From assembly GCA_025351545.1 (NCBI GenBank), contig JANXVQ010000359.1, positions 1 through 7,581 of the forward strand: a stretch of DNA of 7,581 bases, given 5' to 3'. Origin of the DNA: Spirosoma sp. (GTDB taxonomy: Bacteria; Bacteroidota; Bacteroidia; Cytophagales; Spirosomataceae). Below, piece after piece: positions 1 through 6,017 of the stretch. Every line of letters starts with the position of its first letter. Position 1 is the first letter of the stretch. Below the pieces are notes generated by a model. The model was not told where the DNA came from and ran no database searches. It saw only the letters and a list, made by a program, of their open reading frames with translations. The position numbers and the translations under genes were made by a program.

Positions 1-67
1 TGAATTCGTTGGACAGTTGGTTGAATCGTTTCGCCAAACGGCTGACCAAAAAGGGGTAACGAATTCA
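1..67. repeat. Short inverted-repeat-bounded segment in reversed orientation within the kinase gene
   Basis: Positions 1-10 (TGAATTCGTT) and 58-67 (AACGAATTCA) are perfect reverse complements around a 47-base core. On the plus strand from position 2, the core encodes GQLVESFRQTADQKGV followed by TNS. That is the expected continuation of the kinase, whose minus-strand reading ends in RGDVSEF at position 61. In the orientation present, the minus strand instead encodes TPFWSAVWRNDSTNCP, with no stop and with the frame kept into the second arm. The inner arms contain GAATTC hexamers. The left arm touches the window edge, so its true length is unknown. It may be an invertible element, a fixed micro-inversion or an artefact. 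Confidence 0.8.
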
Positions 68-2766
68 GAAACATCTCCACGCATCAGAGAGACGGTCATG
101 CTGTTAGCTTCCAGTTTTGAAAGGTCCAGCAATTGGTTTATAAGTCGCAGAAGCTGGTTGGCACTTCGATGAATAAGACCGAGCATTTGGTGAGTTGTCG
201 CATCGGACTGATTTCTCTGTAAAAGTTTTTCAACGGGTAAAATAATCAGGGATAGCGGTGTGCGGAATTCATGGGCAATATTGGAGAAGAAACGCGTTTT
301 CAATTCATCGACGGCTTTTAATTGATTAGCTTCCAGCCGATTGAGTTCTGCTTCCTGACGCTGCCGAATACGATTCGTATAAAAGCGGATGTACCCTAAA
401 ACAGCCCCAATCAGTAACAGTATATATAAGCCATAGGCCCACCAGGTTGCCCACCAGGGCGGCAAAATAACTAAGTGAATTGCTCCCTCTTTCCGGCTCC
501 AGATACCATCATTATTGGCTGCTTTAACCCGAAATGTGTACGCTCCCGGTGATAAATCAGGGTAATTCGCGAAACGATTAGTACCACTCTGCACCCAATT
601 TTTGTCTACACCAACCAGTTGATAAGCATAGTGGTTCTGGTCTGGCAAAACATACGTCATGGCCGCAAACTCGAACGACAGGAAATTTTCATAATAGGGT
701 AATGTAATGACACTATCTGTTAGTAGCCGGGATTTTTCCATCACTTTAAACCCCGTAATATAGAGTGGAAAGGGGCGCTGATCGTCGCGAATATCTGCTG
801 GGTTGAAGTAAACAACACCGTTCAAACTCCCGAAAAACAACTGGTTATTGTGTCGAAAGACAGCATTTGACAGGAAACCATTGCTGGGTAATCCGTCATT
901 CATTCCATAGCTGCGAATTACCTTTGTGCGCGGGTCGAACCGGCAGAGTCCTTTATTCGTACTCAGCCACATAGTTCCGGTAGTATCGGCAATGATGCCA
1001 ACAACACTGTTGCTGGGTAGACCATCTAGGCTAGTAATCGCCGAAAAAAGACCCGTTTGCGGATCGAACCGATTTAAACCGCCCTGATGCGTTCCAACCC
1101 AAATAATGCCCTGCGCATCTTCATAAATAGACTGAACTTCATTGGTATTCAATCGGCCTTTTGGCCCGGCAGTATAATGCGTAAACAGACCCGTTTTCGG
1201 GTTCAGACGGCAGATACCCTGCTGTTGCACCAATACCCACACGTCGCCGGTCCGGCTAACGATCAACCCCAGTATGTACTTGTCTGGCAAGCCGGTAGAA
1301 TCGCCCGGCTTATATTTATAGTACGTGTATTGATGCGTTCGGGTGTTGAAAAACGCAATGCCGCCTTCGCCCCCCAACCAGAGATTATTCGCCTGATCGC
1401 GACGAACAAACTGCACATGTACTTCCGAAGGATAACCGACATAGCTGTCCGACTTTTGATCCAGGTAGTACAGAGCATCCCAGGTGCCGAGCCAAACGCC
1501 CGTTGCTCCATCCGGCACCAGGGCTTGTATATAATTTTTATCCGGATAGTCTGGCGGTACAGTATCCAGATGGTTCGTCCGAGTGTTGGTTCGGTGTATA
1601 ATCTGCTGATTGCTAAACCAAAGTCGGTTACGGCTATCAACCATCAGGGCAAATACTTTATTTTCCGCCAGATTTATTGTACTTGTATTTGGGGTTACCT
1701 GGTAGGTAAAAAAAGGCTTTATGTGTGAATCCTGCCGATCAATACCATTATCTGTCCCTACCCACAATGTACCTTCCCGGTCGTGATAAACAGCCTGGGC
1801 ATTCGTACTACTAATACCTTTTGGCACATTCGGGTTGGGGCGGTAAGTAAAAACGCGTTGCCGGACAGGATCAATACGCTGCAAACCATTTGTAGTACCC
1901 ACCCACACCATACCCGTTGCATCTTTGTGTATGGAATTGAGAAAGACATACGGATTGATTCGCCCGCCTGGATTATAGGGAACCAGTTGAAAAGGCTGTT
2001 TCCGTAAGTCAATCTGAAACAAACCATGACCTGCCGTACCAAGCCATAGCCTATCCTGATCGTCCTGATAAAATGAAATAAAGGTAGGCTGGATTTCAGT
2101 TGCTACGGGAGCGGGTTCCAATGTAAACCGACCTGTTGACCGATCAAAATGGTACAAGCCGCGCAACGTGGCTACCCAGAACCGATGCTGCCGATCTTCA
2201 AAGACCGTTTTGATCGGCATATCGGGTTGCGGTGATGGATACAGGGTAAAGTGATGATGCTTAGGATCATAGCGAGCTAAACCCCCGAAGGTTCCTAACC
2301 AGAGTATCCCCTGCCGATCTTCATAAATGGAATGTTGGTTGTTCCAGCGACTGGCATTATTGGCCCGGATTGGATGGGGCGTAACCTTCCCCGTCTGCTT
2401 ATTGATTTCATGCAATCCACCGCCCTCTGTTACAGCCCACAGCCGATTCTGATGGTCTTCGCACAAACCAGAGATCTGATTATTTTGAAAGCTATGGATT
2501 GGATTGTTCAGATCGGCCTGCAAAACCGTGAACGTATAGCCGTCATACTTATTTAAGCCATCGTTCGTACCGAACCAGATGAAGCCTTCCCGGTCCTGAA
2601 GAATACAGTTAACGGAGTTATTTGAAAGCCCATCTTTAACGGATAGATGTTCAAATCGGTTGCTTTTTGGCGAAGCAAATTCCGAACTCAGGCTGTCTAA
2701 GCGGTAAGTTTGGGCGAATCCCTTTAACAGGGTAATTAGCAGAAACAATGTCAGAAACGTGCGCAC
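1..2766 (-). CDS. Hybrid two-component (HTCS-type) sensor histidine kinase, 3' end beyond window
   Basis: This is a membrane sensor kinase of the type Bacteroidota use to detect glycan fragments in the periplasm. The frame is open from a GTG at 2766-2764 to position 1 (922 codons); an in-frame TAA lies 8 codons upstream and no ATG lies between, so GTG is the best start. Residues 1-19 look like a signal peptide (VRTFLTLFLLITLLKGFAQ). About fourteen propeller blades follow, each with a W-x-G-T-x-x-G-L-x-x-x-D style core (for example IWFGTNDGLNKYD and VWVGTTNGLQRID), fitting two seven-bladed propellers. Then come a Y_Y_Y domain (about 680-768), one membrane helix (about 777-793), a coiled linker, and HisKA with FFSNIAHEFRTPLSLI, phospho-acceptor His about 832. 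HATPase_c and any receiver or AraC domain would lie outside the window. From residue 903 the sequence departs from the family because of the inverted segment at 1-67. It starts 94 bases after the oxidoreductase gene on the same strand. Confidence 0.93.
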   Translation of the reverse strand, partial: MRTFLTLFLLITLLKGFAQTYRLDSLSSEFASPKSNRFEHLSVKDGLSNNSVNCILQDREGFIWFGTNDGLNKYDGYTFTVLQADLNNPIHSFQNNQISGLCEDHQNRLWAVTEGGGLHEINKQTGKVTPHPIRANNASRWNNQHSIYEDRQGILWLGTFGGLARYDPKHHHFTLYPSPQPDMPIKTVFEDRQHRFWVATLRGLYHFDRSTGRFTLEPAPVATEIQPTFISFYQDDQDRLWLGTAGHGLFQIDLRKQPFQLVPYNPGGRINPYVFLNSIHKDATGMVWVGTTNGLQRIDPVRQRVFTYRPNPNVPKGISSTNAQAVYHDREGTLWVGTDNGIDRQDSHIKPFFTYQVTPNTSTINLAENKVFALMVDSRNRLWFSNQQIIHRTNTRTNHLDTVPPDYPDKNYIQALVPDGATGVWLGTWDALYYLDQKSDSYVGYPSEVHVQFVRRDQANNLWLGGEGGIAFFNTRTHQYTYYKYKPGDSTGLPDKYILGLIVSRTGDVWVLVQQQGICRLNPKTGLFTHYTAGPKGRLNTNEVQSIYEDAQGIIWVGTHQGGLNRFDPQTGLFSAITSLDGLPSNSVVGIIADTTGTMWLSTNKGLCRFDPRTKVIRSYGMNDGLPSNGFLSNAVFRHNNQLFFGSLNGVVYFNPADIRDDQRPFPLYITGFKVMEKSRLLTDSVITLPYYENFLSFEFAAMTYVLPDQNHYAYQLVGVDKNWVQSGTNRFANYPDLSPGAYTFRVKAANNDGIWSRKEGAIHLVILPPWWATWWAYGLYILLLIGAVLGYIRFYTNRIRQRQEAELNRLEANQLKAVDELKTRFFSNIAHEFRTPLSLIILPVEKLLQRNQSDATTHQMLGLIHRSANQLLRLINQLLDLSKLEANSMTVSLMRGDVSEFVTPFWSAVWRNDSTNCPTNS

Positions 2767-2860
2767 CGTAAAGTCGACAATAGATTTTTACCGGTTCCAG
2801 ACAACTGACATAATTATCGGCTAATTACCCTATAATTACTTCATTCTGAGTAGCTAAGCC

Positions 2861-4240
2861 TTACACCTTCTTAGGATCTGGATGGGTCCAGGGTTGGCGA
2901 TAAGGGCGTTGCAGAAGTCCATTCGCTTCCCGATCACCAACAATTTCACGCTTCTGGGGGTCATAAACAATAGGCCGCCCGGTTTTCATGGATAAATTAG
3001 CCAGAATACAACTGGCAGTGGAGATGTGTCCTTCCTCGATATCGGCTACCGGACGGCTTCCTTTGTCAATAGCATCCAGGAAATTGAGCATGTGCAATCG
3101 CGTTGCCGGAGCCGCATTTAACTCAATTTTTGGGGTTGTATCTTCCGTAAGATCTTCCGGGTATTTTTCTTTTTCGTAGACCACATCCAGGTGGATCTTC
3201 TTGGCACTTTTATCATCCGGAATAAAATCACACTGCATGGTGCTGGCCCATAACGTGCCTTTTTCGCCATAAAGCGTGAACGACCAGGGGTAATCAGGAT
3301 TGTTGGGCGTTCCCCAGGTTTTATGATGCCATACGCAATTCAGTTCATCATACTCAAACAGAGCCGATTGCGTATCGGAAATATTCGATTTGCCTTCTTT
3401 CTGAACGTAAATTCCACCATGTGAGCTAATCCGCTTCGGCCAGCCGAGTTTCAGCATCCACCGCACCGTATCGAACATGTGTACGCACATATCGCCCGTA
3501 ATTCCATTACCGTATTCGGTGAATGTCCGCCACCAACGCACATGGGGTATGCCATCATAAGGACGCAGTGGAGCAGGACCGGTCCACATATCGTAATCCA
3601 GAAAATCAGGAACAGCCTGCAATGGTGGATTACCGTTGGCACGCATGTGCATATCGCACGACATCTCTACGTGCGAGATCTTGCCTAGCAAACCTGCATC
3701 AACGATGTCTCTTTTGGCGGTGATCAGGTGGGGAGTACTTTTGCGTTGGGTACCCACCTGCACGACTTTATTGTATTTACGGGCAGCGGCTACCATCGCT
3801 TCGCCTTCCATAACATCAACGCTTACAGGCTTTTGCACGTATACGTGTGCACCCGCTTTGACAGCATCAATCATTTGAAGTGCATGCCAATGATCGGGCG
3901 TTCCGATGAGGACAATGTCCATTTCATTTTCGGCCAGCATTTTCCGATAGTCTCCGTACAGCCGGGGTATTTTACCCGATTTCTGCCGTTGACTGACAAG
4001 TTTTGCCGCTGCTGCCAGCATATTTTTGTCAACGTCGCAGAGGGCTACCACTTCCACAGGCGATACCTGAATTAATCGAAACAAATCACTTTTCCCATAC
4101 CATCCGGTTCCAATCAGGCCTACCCGAAGTGTTTTGGCAGGATTGATAATATCCATGCCTCTGGCCCCAAAGGCCGAAAGGGCGAGCGTTGCTGTAGTTC
4201 CCTGAAGAAAACGGCGACGGTTAATGTTGAAAATATCCAT
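2861..4240 (-). CDS. Tat-exported Gfo/Idh/MocA family oxidoreductase
   Basis: This is a predicted NAD(P)-dependent sugar or cyclitol oxidoreductase of 459 residues that would act outside the cytoplasm. The N-terminus has a twin-arginine signal (NRRRFLQG, residues 7-14) followed by a hydrophobic stretch ending near AFGARG. The Rossmann nucleotide-binding loop is GLIGTGWYG (41-49), followed by ALCDVD (66-71) at the end of the second strand. TPDHWHA (114-120) and YVQKPVS (134-140) match the family's conserved core, with QKP in place of the commoner EKP. GDMCVHMFD (249-257) holds the His and Asp expected in the substrate pocket of the C-terminal domain. The length and Tat signal fit the exported Bacteroidota/Planctomycetes branch. 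The ATG at 4240 is the only start that keeps the whole Tat signal; no Shine-Dalgarno sequence is seen. The substrate cannot be named from sequence. It lies between the esterase (225 bases upstream) and the kinase (94 bases downstream). Confidence 0.93.
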   Translation of the reverse strand: MDIFNINRRRFLQGTTATLALSAFGARGMDIINPAKTLRVGLIGTGWYGKSDLFRLIQVSPVEVVALCDVDKNMLAAAAKLVSQRQKSGKIPRLYGDYRKMLAENEMDIVLIGTPDHWHALQMIDAVKAGAHVYVQKPVSVDVMEGEAMVAAARKYNKVVQVGTQRKSTPHLITAKRDIVDAGLLGKISHVEMSCDMHMRANGNPPLQAVPDFLDYDMWTGPAPLRPYDGIPHVRWWRTFTEYGNGITGDMCVHMFDTVRWMLKLGWPKRISSHGGIYVQKEGKSNISDTQSALFEYDELNCVWHHKTWGTPNNPDYPWSFTLYGEKGTLWASTMQCDFIPDDKSAKKIHLDVVYEKEKYPEDLTEDTTPKIELNAAPATRLHMLNFLDAIDKGSRPVADIEEGHISTASCILANLSMKTGRPIVYDPQKREIVGDREANGLLQRPYRQPWTHPDPKKV

Positions 4241-4465
4241 ATAAATTGAGGGGTTTCGGACGGCCAGAGCCGGATTTTAGGGTAAAACAATCTACGTTTT
4301 CGGCAATAAGTCTATATGTAATCACTTCATTATAAAGGGTTTTAAGAAACCTCACAGGTCAGTTATTAGTACCGCGAGGGCGGCCCCGCCGACATCACAG
4401 CATAAACACAAAATACAGTCAAACACATATACTACTTTATTTCCATGTGAATCATAGTTAATACA
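4241..4465. other. Intergenic gap between esterase and oxidoreductase genes
   Basis: No convincing gene lies in these 225 bases. The stretch is AT-rich except for a short GC-rich island at 4371-4391, which could form a small GGCGG/CCGCC hairpin. A weak ACCT-CAC-AGGT dyad lies at 4349-4359. I could not find a convincing Bacteroidota promoter (TTG about 19 bases before TAnnTTTG) for the oxidoreductase gene, nor a U-tailed terminator after the esterase stop. Confidence 0.5.
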
Positions 4466-5635
4466 TTACTTGAGCAGGGCTAACACGGCCTCATCGCCCA
4501 TAACCGCGCGGGTCGGGCGTGGATGGTCGGCGCTAAATACCTGCAATGCGACTGGATCGAGCAGCGTATTGGGTGTCTCATCGATTTCGCCATTTTTCAG
4601 GACCCGGTTCAAATCCAGTTTCAACTGCTTGGCTAAAAATCGGTAGGCGGCTGCCCGTTTATTAGGACCATAATCGTGGCCCTCTGTTGGCAAATGCACG
4701 TTTTCGACCTTATCTTTTGCACCGTAATAGCCGTAAATGGTTTGGATGTACGGAAATTCTACATCCGGCGTATTCTTCGTCCAATCTTTGCCATCAGAAA
4801 CAAGCAACATGGGACGCGGGGCCGCTAAAGCAGCTAGTTCTACGTTGCTGGTCTGATGGGTGGGCCGCTTATGAATAGGCATACCGCTTTCGCAAACGCA
4901 GCCCCCGAAAAAGTGAGCCGACACCATCACCACCGGCACCGAAACGTTAATGCGCTGGTCGAGGGCGGTGAGTAAAAACGTTTGTGTTCCCCCACCCGAT
5001 TCGCCCGATATGCCAATCCGCTTTGTATCCACATCGGGCAGACTTGTCAGAAAATCAAGGGAACGAATACCATTCAGGATCTGTAATTTCAGTGCTTCCG
5101 AAAGTTTATGTGAGCATTGTTTCGAGTCGCCGTATCCAAGCATATCATATACGAACACAACGGCTCCCATGCGGGCCATTGTAGCGCATCGTTGCTGGGT
5201 CTGTTCCTGAAATCGGGCGTCCTGATTAGCGGCATGACCATGTGGACACAGAATGCCCGCCGATTTCCCCACCGGGTTAAGCGGGCGGTATAAATTACCG
5301 GTCACAAAAAAGCCGGGCAGACTCTCAAAAGCCACATTTTCAACCGTATACCCATTCAACTTTTTCAAGCTATGCCGGATGGCATGAAGTGGGGCAAACC
5401 GGGGCGTTTTGGGCAACTTCATGCCATCACGAAGGCCCTGCCGAATCAGCGTTGCACGTGCTTCCCAGCTAGCGCGATCGTGATACGTTTCAGCGAATGT
5501 CTTTAACGCAGCCGCACCCTGCGCTTCCGTAAAATACGCACCCTGACATAAATCAGGGTGTTCAGGATTGGGTTGGGCAATGACGCCCATTATTCCCATT
5601 GCATACCCGATAACGAAGAAACCCCAGACTCGCAT
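4466..5635 (-). CDS. Exported alpha/beta hydrolase, acetylxylan-esterase-like
   Basis: This is a serine hydrolase of 389 residues with an apparent signal peptide (residues 1-20, MRVWGFFVIGYAMGIMGVIA, then QPNP), so it probably acts in the periplasm or on the cell surface. The nucleophile elbow is GISGESGGG (208-216) with Ser213. Later segments SDGKDWT (280-286) and EGHDYG (318-323) supply candidate acid (Asp281 or Asp284) and His320. PHGHAANQD (131-139) sits where the oxyanion-hole loop is expected. HFFGGCVCESG (241-251) has two close cysteines and is typical of a group of secreted hydrolases annotated as acetylxylan esterases or dienelactone-hydrolase-like proteins in Bacteroidota and Planctomycetes. 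Its likely job is removing acyl groups from plant polysaccharides, but the true substrate is not shown by the sequence. The ATG at 5635 keeps the full signal peptide. The coding frame is intact and the length is normal for this group. Confidence 0.8.
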   Translation of the reverse strand: MRVWGFFVIGYAMGIMGVIAQPNPEHPDLCQGAYFTEAQGAAALKTFAETYHDRASWEARATLIRQGLRDGMKLPKTPRFAPLHAIRHSLKKLNGYTVENVAFESLPGFFVTGNLYRPLNPVGKSAGILCPHGHAANQDARFQEQTQQRCATMARMGAVVFVYDMLGYGDSKQCSHKLSEALKLQILNGIRSLDFLTSLPDVDTKRIGISGESGGGTQTFLLTALDQRINVSVPVVMVSAHFFGGCVCESGMPIHKRPTHQTSNVELAALAAPRPMLLVSDGKDWTKNTPDVEFPYIQTIYGYYGAKDKVENVHLPTEGHDYGPNKRAAAYRFLAKQLKLDLNRVLKNGEIDETPNTLLDPVALQVFSADHPRPTRAVMGDEAVLALLK

Positions 5636-5710
5636 AGTCGTTTCGACAAAACAGTTAATAACTTTCTAATAATTAATTGATGTTGGTCACTCCCGCTTTT
5701 ACCCTTTTTG

Positions 5711-5779
5711 GTGGTGTCGGGTTCTCAAACCCGACATTTCACGTCAGCAATTATGTCGGGTTTGAGAACCTGACACCAC
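5711..5779. repeat. REP-like palindrome made of two inverted hairpins
   Basis: The arms 5711-5737 and 5753-5779 are 27 bases each and pair at 26 of 27 positions around a 15-base loop. Each arm is also a hairpin by itself. The left one pairs TGTCGGGTT (5715-5723) with AACCCGACA (5728-5736) around a CTCA loop. The right one pairs TGTCGGGTT (5754-5762) with AACCTGACA (5767-5775) around TGAG, with one G-T wobble. This is the layout of paired REP units (BIME-like). A genome-wide copy count would confirm it. Confidence 0.75.
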
Positions 5780-5795
5780 GATAATTTTTCATTTG

Positions 5796-5815
5796 CACCA
5801 GGCTTTAACCTGGTG
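5796..5815. repeat. Short perfect hairpin CACCAGG/CCTGGTG
   Basis: CACCAGG (5796-5802) pairs perfectly with CCTGGTG (5809-5815) across a six-base loop. It lies 16 bases beyond the larger palindrome at 5711-5779. It has no U-tract, so it is not a classic terminator; another small dispersed repeat is as likely. Confidence 0.5.
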
Positions 5816-5852
5816 TTGACCCACATTTATATGCAAGTGCAAAAGAGAAAGA

Positions 5853-5945
5853 TTTTAACCACAGAGGCACAAAGAACACAGAGCAACAAGCCGTTGATAA
5901 TAAAGTATTTATTGTTTTGTGTTCTTTGTGCCTCTGTGGTTAAAA
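5853..5945. repeat. Perfect 28-bp inverted repeat with CACAGAG-type motif
   Basis: The arms 5853-5880 and 5918-5945 are exact reverse complements (28 of 28) around a 37-base loop. The arm contains AACCACAGAGGCACAAAG followed by AACACAGAG, so it is built from CACAGAG/CACAAAG units spaced about 9 bases apart. From memory, similar CACAGAG-rich repeats are scattered through many unrelated bacterial genomes. The AT-rich loop is far too short for a transposase, so this is a small non-coding dispersed element (MITE- or REP-like) and not an insertion sequence. Confidence 0.75.
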
Positions 5946-5974
5946 ATAAACTATAATTCTACTCGATTATTTAT

Positions 5975-6003
5975 CCTTGCTACAGTTCAGTACCGTAGCA
6001 AGG
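5975..6003 (-). terminator. Possible terminator hairpin after the cytochrome-domain gene
   Basis: CCTTGCTAC (5975-5983) pairs perfectly with GTAGCAAGG (5995-6003) around an 11-base loop. The stem begins 14 bases after the TAA of the cytochrome-domain gene, the right place for a terminator or a 3'-end stabilising hairpin. On the transcribed strand it is followed by ATAAATAATC and not by a run of U, so it is not a textbook rho-independent terminator. Confidence 0.45.
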
Positions 6004-6017
6004 GTTGAGGAAATCGT

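Larger units (their letters stand above)
5636..6017. other. Gene-free, dyad-rich intergenic region
   Basis: No gene is apparent in these 382 bases. From high to low coordinates, the gap contains a hairpin just after the cytochrome gene's stop, a perfect 28-bp inverted repeat, a small 7-bp hairpin, and a 69-base paired-hairpin palindrome. About 75 AT-rich bases then lead into the esterase start, where its promoter should lie. I see no confident promoter match there: a TTTTG at about 5644-5648 (minus strand) is the nearest thing to a -7 element and lacks a good TTG partner. Confidence 0.7.

Noticed and set aside
1263..1640. A 125-codon minus-strand open frame inside the kinase gene
   Set aside because: It is another frame of the same strand within the intact kinase frame, so a shadow.
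1087..1728. A 213-codon plus-strand open frame
   Set aside because: It is antisense to the propeller region of the kinase, whose minus-strand frame is continuous there with repeated W-x-G-T blade motifs. The plus-strand product shows no recognisable domain.
2767..2860. Promoter for the kinase gene
   Set aside because: A TTG and a TATTGTCG sit about 19 bases apart on the minus strand, but the second is a poor match to TAnnTTTG and lies only about 11 bases before the GTG.
3451..4075. Several overlapping short frames on both strands
   Set aside because: All lie within the oxidoreductase coding sequence, which has full-length family motifs in its own frame.
4687..5210. Plus-strand frames of 63-86 codons
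   Set aside because: They are antisense to the hydrolase gene, including its catalytic serine region; none resembles a known protein.
5853..5945. CRISPR array or insertion sequence
   Set aside because: There are only two copies, in inverted orientation, with a 37-base loop. There is no array of direct repeats and no transposase.
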